Position numbers and translations under genes: made by a program. DNA of 64,000 nt from Bogoriella caseilytica. Its GTDB lineage: Bacteria > Actinomycetota > Actinomycetes > Actinomycetales > Actinomycetaceae. Below are positions 8,538 through 17,479 of the stretch, piece after piece. Within the stretch, counting starts at the first letter, position 1. Each line of letters starts with the position of its first letter. Under the pieces are notes generated by a model. The model was not told the DNA's origin. It saw only the letters and a list, made by a program, of their open reading frames with translations, and did not search any database. Location of the stretch: the NCBI RefSeq assembly GCF_003752405.1, contig NZ_RKHK01000001.1:1178001-1242000 (forward strand), given 5' to 3'.

Positions 8538-9691
8538 CGGCTCTCCTCGAAAGACTGCTCGAAGTCACGGTGCGCGTCACGGTCGGCGCGCACCTGCGCG
8601 TGGGGCAGACCGTAGACGTGGTCGAAGATCCCGCCCTCGACGTCCGCGGCGGCGAGTGCGCGGCAATGCTCGCGGGTGGCCGCGGCGAACTCGTCGGCTT
8701 CGGCGTCGACTCCCGTGAGGAAGTCCGCATCGGCGAGCTGCTCGGCCTCGAGGTAGGCGCGCAACCGGGCGATGGGGTCACGCTCCGCCCACGCCTGCTC
8801 CTCGGCGGCCTCGCGGTAGCGCGTGGGGTCATCCGAGGTGGTGTGCGCGCCCATCCGGTAGGTCACGGCCTCGATGAGCACCGGGCCGTCGCCGCGACGC
8901 GCGCGTTCCAGTGCGGCGCGAGTGACCACGTAGCTGGCCAGCGGGTCGTTGCCGTCCACCCGCACGGCGGGGACGCCGAAGCCCGCGCCTCGGCTGGCCA
9001 GCGGCACCGGCGACTGGGTGGAGCTGGGCACCGAGATGGCCCAGTGGTTGTTCTGCAGGAAGAAGACCACGGGCGCCTGGCTGGAGGCGGCGAAGACCAA
9101 CGCCTCATTGACGTCACCCTGGGACGTGGCGCCGTCGCCGAAGCACACCATGACGGCGCGGCTCCCGGTGGCCTGGGTGTGCGCGCCATCGCCGTCCGCA
9201 CGCTGAGCCGCCGCGGCGCGCTTGGCGTCACGCTGCAGGCCCATGGCGTACCCGACGGCGTGCAGCGTCTGGGTGCCGATCACCAGGGAGTAGATATGGA
9301 AGTTATGTGCCGCGGGATCCCACCCGCCGTGCTGGGTGCCGCGGAACAGCGGGAGGATCTCCCGCAGATCCAGCCCGCGCACCTGCGCCATGCCGTGCTC
9401 GCGGTAGGAGGGGAAGAGGTAGTCGTCCTCCTCCAGCGCATGGGCGGCTCCGATCTGAGCGCCCTCCTGGCCCAGGCTCTGCGCCCAGAGGCCGAGTTCA
9501 CCCTGACGTTGCAGCGCCGTGGCCTGATTGTCGAAGGCACGGGTGAGGACCATGTCGCGGTACATGGCGCGCATGAGGTCATCGTCGATAGCGGTGGTGT
9601 CCAGGCGCAGGCCTGCGAGCTCGGCGGCCGTTGCCGCTGGGCCCTCTGCGCACCGTCGTCCTGCCGGATCGAGGAGCTGAATGGTCTCCAT
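8534..9691 (-). CDS. bkdA: 2-oxoacid dehydrogenase E1 alpha subunit
   Basis: The thiamine-diphosphate-binding alpha chain (385 aa) of E1. It carries the GDG...N cofactor motif (CFGDGATSQGDVNEALVFA, then QNNHWAIS) and the phosphorylation-loop-like sequence GAHTTSDDPTRYR, which fits the branched-chain type better than the classical pyruvate type. First gene of the E1alpha-E1beta-E2 operon. A perfect 7-bp palindrome lies directly against the start codon and may be an operator. The pyruvate versus branched-chain assignment remains open. Confidence 0.92.
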   Translation of the reverse strand: METIQLLDPAGRRCAEGPAATAAELAGLRLDTTAIDDDLMRAMYRDMVLTRAFDNQATALQRQGELGLWAQSLGQEGAQIGAAHALEEDDYLFPSYREHGMAQVRGLDLREILPLFRGTQHGGWDPAAHNFHIYSLVIGTQTLHAVGYAMGLQRDAKRAAAAQRADGDGAHTQATGSRAVMVCFGDGATSQGDVNEALVFAASSQAPVVFFLQNNHWAISVPSSTQSPVPLASRGAGFGVPAVRVDGNDPLASYVVTRAALERARRGDGPVLIEAVTYRMGAHTTSDDPTRYREAAEEQAWAERDPIARLRAYLEAEQLADADFLTGVDAEADEFAAATREHCRALAAADVEGGIFDHVYGLPHAQVRADRDAHRDFEQSFEESR

Positions 9692-9709
9692 ACCTACGGG
9701 ATCGTAGGT
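9692..9709 (-). promoter_or_regulatory. Palindrome abutting the E1alpha start codon (candidate operator/-10)
   Basis: ACCTACG-GGAT-CGTAGGT, a perfect 7-bp inverted repeat ending at the base next to the ATG. Read on the minus strand it contains TACGAT, a good -10 box whose transcript would begin within a few bases of the ATG. A repressor bound here would block transcription. The regulator is unknown; none is encoded next to it. Confidence 0.45.
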
Positions 9710-9780
9710 TACGAAGGGTATGCGTGTGGTTGGAGGAAACCCACAAAGATGCCCGCCGGCCGGTTTTGGAGCCGCTGGGC

Positions 9781-10860
9781 TCAGGTCAACCAGCTCTCGG
9801 CGAGCTCGAGCACCAGGCTGTTCGCCTCGGGCTCACCCACGGAGATCCGCACGCCGTCGCCGCTGAAGGGCCGCACGAGCACTCCGGCCTCCTGCGCGGC
9901 GCGCGCACATGCGAGGGATTGGTCACCCAGGGGAAACCAGAGGAAGTTGCCTTGCGGATCGGGGACCTGCCAACCCATGGCGAGCAGCGCCGAGCGCATC
10001 CGCTCGCGCTCTCTCACCACGGACGCCACCCGGGCGGCGACCTCCTGCTGGGCCGAGAGAGCCGCCAGCCCGGCCGCCTGTGCCGCAGCATTGACACCGA
10101 ATGGCGTGGACGCGGAACGCACCGCGCCGGCCAGTGCCGGCGAGGCCACGGCATACCCCACCCGCAGGCCGGCCAGGCCGTAGGCCTTGGAGAAGGTCCG
10201 CAGCAGCACCAGGTTCTGGTGCGCCGCGGCCAGCGCGACGCCGTCGACCGGATCGTCGTTGCGGACAAACTCGAGGTAAGCCTCATCCAGGACCACGAGC
10301 ACCTGCGGCGGCACGGCGGCGAGGAAGTCACGGACCTCGCGGTGGGTCAGCGCCGGGCCGGTGGGGTTGTTAGGGGTGCACAGCATGACGGCCCTGGTGC
10401 GTTCGGTGACGGCGTCTGCCATCCGGGCCAGATCGTGACGTCCCTCGGCGTCGAGTGGGACGGGTACCGCCTGGGCACCGGCCACCGACAACACGATCGG
10501 ATAGGCCTCGAAGGAGCGCCACGGTATGACCACCTCATCGCCGGGCCGGCATACGGCGGTCAGCACATGCGAGAGGACCGCCACGGAGCCGTTGCCGGCG
10601 ACGATCTGGTCGGCACCCACGCCCACATGGGCGGCAAGGGCCTCGGTCAGCGCGGTGGCGTACATGTCCGGGTAACGGTTCGCGTCCCCCGCAGCATCGG
10701 CGATCGCTGCCATCACCGCGGGGAGCGGGGGGAGGGCGACCTCGTTGGAGGAGAGCTTGAAGATCCGCCGGCCGGGCTCTGGCCGCTGGCCGGGCACATA
10801 GGCGGGCAAGCCCGCGATCTCGGGCCGGGGGGTCACGCCGTGCCCGAGCGCCTCACTCAA
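9781..10860 (-). CDS. hisC: Histidinol-phosphate / aromatic aminotransferase
   Basis: Class I/II PLP aminotransferase of the HisC/Pat group (359 aa), exchanging amino groups between histidinol phosphate or aromatic amino acids and 2-oxoglutarate. It shows LSSNEVALPP (N-terminal substrate loop), CTPNNPTGP, the DEAY aspartate pair, the PLP lysine in TFSKAYGLAGLRVGY, and a phosphate-binding arginine near the C-terminus. It does not sit in a his operon, so it may be an aromatic aminotransferase (Pat) instead. The first start is a TTG at 10860 that overlaps the stop of the upstream holin-like gene by 4 nt; GTG 10836 is an alternative start. Confidence 0.85.
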   Translation of the reverse strand: MSEALGHGVTPRPEIAGLPAYVPGQRPEPGRRIFKLSSNEVALPPLPAVMAAIADAAGDANRYPDMYATALTEALAAHVGVGADQIVAGNGSVAVLSHVLTAVCRPGDEVVIPWRSFEAYPIVLSVAGAQAVPVPLDAEGRHDLARMADAVTERTRAVMLCTPNNPTGPALTHREVRDFLAAVPPQVLVVLDEAYLEFVRNDDPVDGVALAAAHQNLVLLRTFSKAYGLAGLRVGYAVASPALAGAVRSASTPFGVNAAAQAAGLAALSAQQEVAARVASVVRERERMRSALLAMGWQVPDPQGNFLWFPLGDQSLACARAAQEAGVLVRPFSGDGVRISVGEPEANSLVLELAESWLT

Positions 10861-11246
10861 CGCCGGCTCTTCTTCGGATCACCCAACAGCATCTGCAGAA
10901 TCCAGCTCGCGATGGCAATCACCAGCGCCGCCAGCATGGCCCATCCGAAGTTGCCCACTTCAAGGCCAAAGGAGGTGAAGCCGGTGATCCAGCTGGTCAG
11001 CAGCAACATCGCAGCGTTGATGACCAAGAAAAAGAGCCCGAGCGTCAGGATGTACAGGGGCAAGGACAGGAGTCGCACGATGGGCTTCACCAGGCTGTTG
11101 ACCAGGGTGAAGATCAGTGAGACGACGCCGAGCGCGAGCAACGTCTCTGCGGTGTCGCCCGTGGGGGTGATCTCCACCGTGGGGATCAGCCACCAGGCGA
11201 AGGCGATCGCGGCAGCGTTGATGAGGAGTCGAAGAATGAACCGCAT
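10857..11246 (-). CDS. Phage-holin-family membrane protein (PF04020-like)
   Basis: A 129-aa protein with four hydrophobic helices and a short basic tail (GDPKKSRR). The stretch LVNSLVKPIVRLLSLPLYILTLGLF is typical of the 'phage holin family' membrane proteins that are widespread in bacterial chromosomes and not tied to prophage. Function unknown. The gene has GAAGAT 6 nt before the ATG (leaderless-type start) and is coupled to the aminotransferase by a 4-nt overlap. Confidence 0.85.
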   Translation of the reverse strand: MRFILRLLINAAAIAFAWWLIPTVEITPTGDTAETLLALGVVSLIFTLVNSLVKPIVRLLSLPLYILTLGLFFLVINAAMLLLTSWITGFTSFGLEVGNFGWAMLAALVIAIASWILQMLLGDPKKSRR

Positions 11247-11330
11247 GGCCCCATCTTCCCACTAACGCGACCTCGCGGCGGCGAGTTTCCGGGCGCACTG
11301 GTGGCAGGAGGCGCCGCGAAGCCACCGTGG

Positions 11331-11370
11331 CGGGGAGCTCTCTCGAGCAGTACCTCGAGAGAGCTCCCCG
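11331..11370 (-). terminator. Terminator of the giant subtilase gene
   Basis: A perfect 17-bp inverted repeat (11331-11347 and 11354-11370) with a 6-nt loop, 41 bp beyond the stop of the subtilase gene on the minus strand and upstream of the holin-like gene. Confidence 0.85.
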
Positions 11371-11410
11371 CGTCCGGGGTGGACGGCGCCGCCGGGGCAG
11401 GCGCTCCAGG

Positions 11411-14400
11411 TCAGGCCTGGGGACGCTCCCCCGCTCTCCGCCGGGTGGAGACCACCGCTGCGGTACCGGCAAGCAGGAGCAGCATGGCTCCCAGCACCAG
11501 GAGTGCCACCTGGACGCCGGTCTCGCTCAGGCGGCCGGGATCCGGAGCTCCGGGCGCGGACGAGTCATCGCCACCCGGCTGCCCTGGGTCGGTGGGCGCC
11601 GGGTCCGTGGGCTCAGGGTCCGTGGGCTCAGGGTCCGTGGGCTCCTGTGTCGCCCCCGGCTCCACCACCGTGACGACGATGGGTTCGGTCACGGCGGCTA
11701 GCGCCTCCTCGTTCTCGGCGACGTACACCTCGAACACCCGCTCCCCCACCTCGGTGCCCGCGGGCACCGAGAAGCGGAACGACCCGGACTCACCCATCGC
11801 CTCGAGCTCCTCATCCGAGACGTCCGCAGAGGAACTCAGTGGCTGCAGGTCGAGGATCTCCCGCAAGACCGCATCGCGGCCTGCAGCAGGGACAACCTCA
11901 CCGAAGATGACGATCGTCTCGCCAACCTCGACCTCCTCGGCCTCCACCTCCCAGGTGATGGTGGTCTCGGCCCGGAGGTCGCCCTCTTCCACCAGCAGGG
12001 CGACCGGGACCTCGATCACGCCGTCCGTCGCGTTGCTGGCCAGGCACAGCACCGTGGTGTAGGTGCCCGGCTCGAGCTCGGTGGCGTCGAAGGAGACCTC
12101 CACCGCCGTGGTTCCGCCCGGGGCGGTGACCCCGGAGACCGGGTCGAGGCCCAGCCACTCCGGCTGAATGTCGCACGCGGGCGGAGTCGGCTCTGCGTCC
12201 GGCGCGCCCAAGGCAACCTCGTCCAAGAAGAAGTTCGTCGAGGACTCCGTCACCGACGCGAATCGCACTGTGTGGACCTCACCGTCGACGTACTCGCTGA
12301 GATCAACGGTCACCTCGGTGTACTCGGCGTAGTCGCCCGCCTCCGCGGCCGTGACCTCGAAGACGGTCTCCTCATCGTTGAGCAGGACGGCGAACCAGTC
12401 CGAGTCCACCCCGGCGTCCAGAATCTGCAGGTAGAAGGAGAGCTGCGACTGCTCTGGCTCGAGCACCACATCCTGCGCCACAAAACCGGCGTCGCCTGTC
12501 GCCACGCCGCCGAACCATGCCCACCAGGAGCCGGCGTAGGGCCCTGGGCCGTCGTTCTCCAGACAACCAGGAGAACAGATGACCGTGCCAAAGGCGTCGG
12601 AGTGCTCGTCCCAGTAGGGGTTAGGCGTACCGGCCTCAAAGCCGCCGTCCTGGATTCCTGAGTCGGCCGCAGTGACCGTGGTGGGACTCCTGGACTCGGC
12701 GGAGGACTCGGGCACCGTGGCTCGTTCTGCCGGCGACCCATCGACCTCCGCAGCCCGCGGAACAAGGACCCGAGGCTCCTCGATCGGCGCGGAAGGCCCA
12801 GGCTCGACGAACTCCCAGAGCAGATCCTCACCACCGGGGTTGCTGATGTCGAGCGTGGCCGAACCGGTTCCACCCTGTGGCACCGCACCGACGATCTGGC
12901 GCGGGGAGAGTTCGATCTCGGCGGGCGGGATGGCCACCTCCAGGCTCACCGGCAGGACGGCCACGGGCCGGTGAGGATCGTTGGAGCCGATGCCCACCAC
13001 CGCCTCGTACCGACCTTCCTCGAGGCCGGTCGTGTCAATCTCGAGGACCATCTCTTGCGAGTCACCGGTCGGAACGGTGCCGGAAACCGGTGAGATGTCG
13101 AGCCACTCGACGTCGCCGGGCAGGTCGTACCCGAACTCGCCTTCGAGGGTGAAAGCGAATCCTTCGAGGGAGGCGATGGCGCCGATCTCGTGCCAGCCCG
13201 CGCCCTCTCCGAGCAAGTTCTGGGGATCGGCGATCATGGCCGGATTGCCCGACGGCGCCGCCTGGAACCAATACCAAAACTCGTCACCGACCACCGTGGG
13301 GAAGAACGTGATCCAGTAGGTACCGGCATCAAGCGCCACGTCCGCGCCAGTGGCCTCGACAAGATCGAGACTGACGCTCTGGAACTCCGGGATCGAGATC
13401 GCCGGATCATCGACCGAGGTGGTGTGGGTCCACACGTGAGCGTCTTGCCCGTCCTCGGGGTGACCGGCCGGCCGGCCGTCCTCGTCGGGGTAGATGTACC
13501 ACGTCAGCGCCTCGGCACCTTGAGCCAGACTGCCGCCGTTCACGAAACCTTCGACCAGGATGTCCGAGATCGAGCCAGTCGAGGAAAGCGTGAAGTCATC
13601 GAAGGCATAGACCCCGGCGTCGAACTGACTGAAGTAGTCCGAGAAGTACCCGGAATCCGCAGAACGGGGCCGAGCGTCCGTACCGGCGCCGGTGGCCACG
13701 AGTTCCCAGTCCAGCGGAAGAGTTCCGGAGTTACCCACGGTCACGGCCTCGGTCACCTGAGCGCCGGGGGCGGCAGAGAGCTCGACCTGTTCCGGGTCGA
13801 GCGTGATCTCCGGTGCCGGCTCGGTGGGCACCACAGCCACGGGGAAGTGGCCTTGCGCGACCGCAGCCCCACCCGCATAGGTCCCTCCGGTCGTCACAAG
13901 CACATTGCCGTAGACCCACGAGTCATACGCCAGGCCGGTCACGTCCACACCCACCGTGATCTCCGCGGACTCACCGGGTGCCAGGGTCACCTGCGCCGGC
14001 GTGACCGAGACGTCCAGGCCGAAGGCCGGGTCACCGGCAAGGTCGTAGGTGACCGTGGTGTCCGCCGCATTGCTCACCACACGGGTGAACTCGCAGTCGA
14101 AGACGCAGGTCTGGTCCACGAACGAAGGCATGTTGAGGGTGCGCGGGTCTCCGCCGTCCGCCGGGTTGGCAGCCCCGAAGGCCTCTGCGGTCTCGTCCAG
14201 CACCAATCCCACGCGGGAGGCAGCCTCAACATCGATCCGGCCGGCGCCGATCTGGTGCCAGTGCGCCTGCTCGCCGAGTTCGTTCACGACGCCGTCGTAC
14301 ACAGCCGTGGACGACAACGCGGAGCGGATCTGAGCCGGCGACATCTCTGGCCGGAGCTCCCTCAGCAACGCGGCAGCGCCAGCGGCGTGCGGGGCCGCCA

Positions 14401-16234
14401 TGGATGTGCCAGTGAGGACCGCGTAGGAATCGTCCGAGTACTCCGGCGGATCCGAGGCCGCAGCCAGGATGTTCACCCCGGGAGCCGAGAATGTGGGCAG
14501 CAGCAGGTCGTGCTGCGAGGGCCCCCGGGAGGACCCTGCCGAGAGCCAGTCTTCGGTACCGGGTTCCCTCTCGTACACCGTCTCCGTGTTGATCGTGATC
14601 TCGAGCTCCTCGTCCTGCGCGAGCAGCTCTTCAATGCCCAGCCCATTGGCCATCGAGATCATGACCGCCGGGATACCCGGCTCAGGCAGGGTGCCACTCT
14701 GCGCGGCGCCGATCGGCGGGCCGGGCTCGTTGTTGTAGAGCACCACCGCCACCGCTCCCGCTGCTTCGGCGTTGAGGAACTTCTGGGTGAACTCGCACTC
14801 GCCTCGCTGGATCAGCGCCACCGAGTCCTCGAAAGTTCCCTCATCGAAAGGCGAGCAACCCCAGGCATCGCCGCTCTCCACCAGGGCCGAGAGCAGGGGG
14901 GCAACGACGGTCTCCTGGGGTGCGAGTCCCTCCGCCGGAACGAAGTCCATCTCGCTGAACTCTTCCCGGTCCGTCAGGGCGGCGCTGGAAGTGATGGTGC
15001 GGTCGGTAGTGGTCATACCCACGGAGAAGTTCCACGGCCCCGACTTCGCAGCCGTGCCGGCGCCCGGGCCATCGTTCCCGGCCGAAGCAGAGACGACCAT
15101 GCCGGCGGTGTAAGCATCGAGGAAGGCCTGATCCACGATGTCATTCCAGGGATTGTCGCTACCACTGATGGAGTAGTTCAGAACGTCGACGCCGTCCTCG
15201 ATCGCCTGCTGAACGGCCTGGACGCTCGCGGTGGACAAGCACCGGCCATCCTCGCCGCCGCAGACCCTGTAGGAGATGATCTGCGCGTGCGGGGCAACTC
15301 CGGAGATGCCGGGAAGCTCGTGCACCGTGGTGCCGACCAGCACATCACCGTCGTGGGCTGCGCCGGCGATGGTGCCGCCGACGTGCGAACCGTGTGAGTC
15401 GAAGTCCCGCGGGTCAGTCTCTTCCGGGTAGAAGTTCCAGGCGCCGATCAGCTTGTCGTTGCAGATGTCGTAGTTGCCCTGCGACGGCGCACCGCCGCAC
15501 GCGCCGAAGTACTGGTCCGGAGCTGGATAGTCATACTCATCGGTCTCGGGCTGGAAGGAGAGGTGGTTGGGGTTCACGCCGGTATCCAGCATGCCAACGA
15601 CGATGCCCGCGCCCGTGGCGACGCTGCCGGTGCCGGTGTCGCCTTGCCACACCGCTGGGGATCCGATGAGGTCGTTGGAGACCTCGGTCTGAACCTCCCG
15701 GACTTCGTCCTCGTAGATCGCGGCCACGCCCTCGAGTTCTGCCAAGCGTTGCGCTTCCTCTGCGCTGACCTGGAGGATCAAGCCATTGACCACGAGCGTG
15801 AGCTGGGCCTCGACCTGCACGCGGCGACCCAAGGCTTCCTCGGCTCGAGTGAGGAACTCCGCGTGCTCGCCGCTGAGGTGATCGGTGTAGCGCTGGACCG
15901 CGGCATCGTCGACATCGAGACGCTCGCTTCCGGTGGCTTGGGGGCTGGTCGCGGCCAGGCCGGGCTCGCCGCCGCCATAACGGGCGGCCGACGGCTTCTC
16001 GAGCTGCACGACCCAGAGGCCGGTATTGGCACGCTGAGCCGCCTCGCTCTGGAAAACCGGTGCCGGACCGTCGTCCTCGGCAACAGCCTCAGCGGTGACG
16101 ATGCTGTCGATTTCGCCACTGGGCTCGGCGAAGGCCGAGGTGGCAGTCAGTGCCGAGGCGACCAGCGCCCCAGTGAGGCCGGCGACCAGGGCACGTGCCC
16201 CGCCGCGTGCGCCCGTGGACCTGCGTGAACTCAT
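11411..16234 (-). CDS. Giant cell-wall-anchored subtilisin-like serine protease (S8), 1607 aa
   Basis: Secreted protease. Residues 1-37 are a signal peptide ending ATSAFA. A propeptide-like region follows (about 60-180), then the S8 catalytic domain with Asp217 (GMLDTG), His281 (DSHGSHVGG) and Ser611 (GTSMAAPHAAG). A PA domain is inserted at about 435-530 (GECEFTQKFLNAEAAGAVAVVLYNN). The C-terminal 900 residues hold several Ig-like beta modules (TLAPGESAEITV, TVGNSGTLPLDWELV) and a jelly-roll-like insert. The end carries an EPTDP repeat, the sortase-type signal LSETG (1569-1573), a hydrophobic helix and a basic tail. LSETG differs from LPXTG and suggests a class-E-like sortase. GGGGGA precedes the ATG. 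Likely role: extracellular protein degradation at the cell surface. Confidence 0.92.
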   Translation of the reverse strand: MSSRRSTGARGGARALVAGLTGALVASALTATSAFAEPSGEIDSIVTAEAVAEDDGPAPVFQSEAAQRANTGLWVVQLEKPSAARYGGGEPGLAATSPQATGSERLDVDDAAVQRYTDHLSGEHAEFLTRAEEALGRRVQVEAQLTLVVNGLILQVSAEEAQRLAELEGVAAIYEDEVREVQTEVSNDLIGSPAVWQGDTGTGSVATGAGIVVGMLDTGVNPNHLSFQPETDEYDYPAPDQYFGACGGAPSQGNYDICNDKLIGAWNFYPEETDPRDFDSHGSHVGGTIAGAAHDGDVLVGTTVHELPGISGVAPHAQIISYRVCGGEDGRCLSTASVQAVQQAIEDGVDVLNYSISGSDNPWNDIVDQAFLDAYTAGMVVSASAGNDGPGAGTAAKSGPWNFSVGMTTTDRTITSSAALTDREEFSEMDFVPAEGLAPQETVVAPLLSALVESGDAWGCSPFDEGTFEDSVALIQRGECEFTQKFLNAEAAGAVAVVLYNNEPGPPIGAAQSGTLPEPGIPAVMISMANGLGIEELLAQDEELEITINTETVYEREPGTEDWLSAGSSRGPSQHDLLLPTFSAPGVNILAAASDPPEYSDDSYAVLTGTSMAAPHAAGAAALLRELRPEMSPAQIRSALSSTAVYDGVVNELGEQAHWHQIGAGRIDVEAASRVGLVLDETAEAFGAANPADGGDPRTLNMPSFVDQTCVFDCEFTRVVSNAADTTVTYDLAGDPAFGLDVSVTPAQVTLAPGESAEITVGVDVTGLAYDSWVYGNVLVTTGGTYAGGAAVAQGHFPVAVVPTEPAPEITLDPEQVELSAAPGAQVTEAVTVGNSGTLPLDWELVATGAGTDARPRSADSGYFSDYFSQFDAGVYAFDDFTLSSTGSISDILVEGFVNGGSLAQGAEALTWYIYPDEDGRPAGHPEDGQDAHVWTHTTSVDDPAISIPEFQSVSLDLVEATGADVALDAGTYWITFFPTVVGDEFWYWFQAAPSGNPAMIADPQNLLGEGAGWHEIGAIASLEGFAFTLEGEFGYDLPGDVEWLDISPVSGTVPTGDSQEMVLEIDTTGLEEGRYEAVVGIGSNDPHRPVAVLPVSLEVAIPPAEIELSPRQIVGAVPQGGTGSATLDISNPGGEDLLWEFVEPGPSAPIEEPRVLVPRAAEVDGSPAERATVPESSAESRSPTTVTAADSGIQDGGFEAGTPNPYWDEHSDAFGTVICSPGCLENDGPGPYAGSWWAWFGGVATGDAGFVAQDVVLEPEQSQLSFYLQILDAGVDSDWFAVLLNDEETVFEVTAAEAGDYAEYTEVTVDLSEYVDGEVHTVRFASVTESSTNFFLDEVALGAPDAEPTPPACDIQPEWLGLDPVSGVTAPGGTTAVEVSFDATELEPGTYTTVLCLASNATDGVIEVPVALLVEEGDLRAETTITWEVEAEEVEVGETIVIFGEVVPAAGRDAVLREILDLQPLSSSADVSDEELEAMGESGSFRFSVPAGTEVGERVFEVYVAENEEALAAVTEPIVVTVVEPGATQEPTDPEPTDPEPTDPAPTDPGQPGGDDSSAPGAPDPGRLSETGVQVALLVLGAMLLLLAGTAAVVSTRRRAGERPQA
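11601..11645. repeat. Tandem 15-bp repeat encoding the EPTDP wall-spanning linker
   Basis: Three copies of GGGTCCGTGGGCTCA (the last with one change) inside the subtilase gene, encoding Glu-Pro-Thr-Asp-Pro repeats before the sorting signal. Such in-frame repeats can change copy number by slippage without breaking the gene. Confidence 0.85.
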
Positions 16235-16546
16235 TCATTTCCCCCAAGGACTCGTCGCACACCTCGTGGTGCGCCCGGACTGCGACCCCGGGTCCAGGTA
16301 GGAACGAAGACCGAGGCGCAGGCCACAATACGAGAGTCCCGTCACGGTTTCGTTACTTTCCGGCCCGGAATGTTTCCGGTGAGTAAACGGTGGGCCACAG
16401 ATGGGGTGCGTGTTTCGGCGCGAAGCAGCAGGCAGCGCCACTCCTCGCGGCATTCTCTGGCACAGTGGGGAACACGGCTGCGTGCCGTGCAGGTAGCCGA
16501 ACGCCCTCACCGAAGGAGCAGGTCGCCCCTCACCAAAGGAGCCAGC
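16235..16546. promoter_or_regulatory. Divergent promoter region between the subtilase and a lipoprotein gene
   Basis: 312 bp with no gene. For the subtilase (minus strand) there is a TATTGT box at 16330-16325, giving a leader of about 85 nt ending in GGGGGA. For the lipoprotein (plus strand) only the ribosome-binding site AAAGGAG (16535-16541) is clear. No operator palindrome stands out. Confidence 0.4.
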
Positions 16547-17044
16547 GTGCTGCGGACAAATTTTTCCCTGATCCTGGTGGTGACGCTGGCCGGAGTACTC
16601 GCCCTCCCCGGTTGCGGAAGTGACGACCCGGCCACACCAGCGGACGAGGCGACCGCACCACCCGAGGAGACCGCCCCCGACGACGACAGCGGTGATGCCA
16701 CAGACCCGGAGGAGTCGCCACCACAGCAGGATCTCGACCCGTACGCGGACGACGAATACGTCTTCTCGGGGATCCTGGCTGTGGTCAATGGGGCGATCCC
16801 GGCCGAAGCCCTCGAGGCAGAGCTCGCCCAGGGATATGAAGAGGCCACGGGCTTCGAGGCGCGGATCGAGTGCGACGCCGATCTACCCGCTGAGACCGAC
16901 GCCTCCACCGAATGCCACGCACTCCAGGCCGACGGGACTGAGCTCGACTCGATCCAGGCGGTGACCACGGCCGTTGATGGTGATCAGGCGGCGTACCGCT
17001 GGAGCCCGGTCGAGACCTTCGGCCCAACAGCACCGTCCCAGTAG
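16547..17044 (+). CDS. DUF4333-like lipoprotein
   Basis: A 165-aa exported lipoprotein. GTG 16547 was chosen because AAAGGAG lies 5 nt upstream and the signal peptide begins there; the longer upstream frame is not protein-like. The lipobox is LPGC (ALPGC, residues 19-23). After an acidic Asp/Glu/Pro-rich linker, the C-terminal 90 residues carry the two-Cys pattern (IECDADLPAE ... STECHA) and the VDGDQAAYRW end typical of DUF4333 proteins. Function unknown. It lies upstream of the WXG100-like/hydrolase pair, from which it is separated by 187 bp. Confidence 0.75.
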   Translation: MLRTNFSLILVVTLAGVLALPGCGSDDPATPADEATAPPEETAPDDDSGDATDPEESPPQQDLDPYADDEYVFSGILAVVNGAIPAEALEAELAQGYEEATGFEARIECDADLPAETDASTECHALQADGTELDSIQAVTTAVDGDQAAYRWSPVETFGPTAPSQ

Positions 17045-17231
17045 GGCCCAGGGACCGCAGGACCGCGCGAACCTTTCCAGCACAGACGGCTCGCAGTCCG
17101 CCACAGCGCGCCCTCCTCCACACTGTCTGGCTGGACATCCTCCGCATCCACAGTACGTCCCGCGGCCCGCGAGAGGAGGCCTTCCTTCTTTCTACGGTTC
17201 CCTCGGGATTCACGGAGAGCGGGAGGTGCTC

Positions 17232-17477
17232 ATGGACTACGGGATGTTCAATGCCTCGATCGGCGTCGGGCAGGTGAGCAATGGAATCGCCGCGGTGGGT
17301 GAGGAGATCTCGGCTGCGCATACGTCGTCATGGCGCGGGAGCGCGGCAGATTCCTTCCACGAGGCCCTGCAGGGCGCCAGGTTCCATGCCGACCGGGCCC
17401 TGGAGCTCGCGGGCACGCTGCAGTGGAATCTGACCCAGGCCCAGAACACCGCCGCAACCGAGCTGCTCGAGCGTTGA
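17232..17477 (+). CDS. WXG100-like small helical protein (81 aa)
   Basis: An 81-residue helical protein with Trp-Arg-Gly at 34-36 (SSWRGSAADSF), in the place of the WXG turn of ESAT-6-like proteins, and an Ala/Gln-rich second helix. These proteins pair with larger helical partners and pass through type VII secretion. GGGAGG at 17221-17226 fixes the ATG. The hydrolase gene begins 2 bp after its stop, so the two are one translational unit. No ESX core gene (EccC ATPase) is in the window. Confidence 0.7.
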   Translation: MDYGMFNASIGVGQVSNGIAAVGEEISAAHTSSWRGSAADSFHEALQGARFHADRALELAGTLQWNLTQAQNTAATELLER

Positions 17478-17479
17478 GC

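Noticed and set aside
8570-10183. Long plus-strand frame opposite the E1alpha and aminotransferase genes
   Set aside because: It crosses two well-supported minus-strand genes and has shadow-like composition.
10857-11246. Holin-like gene as evidence of a prophage
   Set aside because: PF04020-like proteins are common in chromosomes, and no phage structural, integrase or lysis genes are nearby.
13190-15397. Long open frame (735 codons) on the plus strand opposite the subtilase gene
   Set aside because: Antisense shadow of the subtilase, His/Gly/Arg-rich with no domain; the minus-strand gene has clear catalytic motifs.
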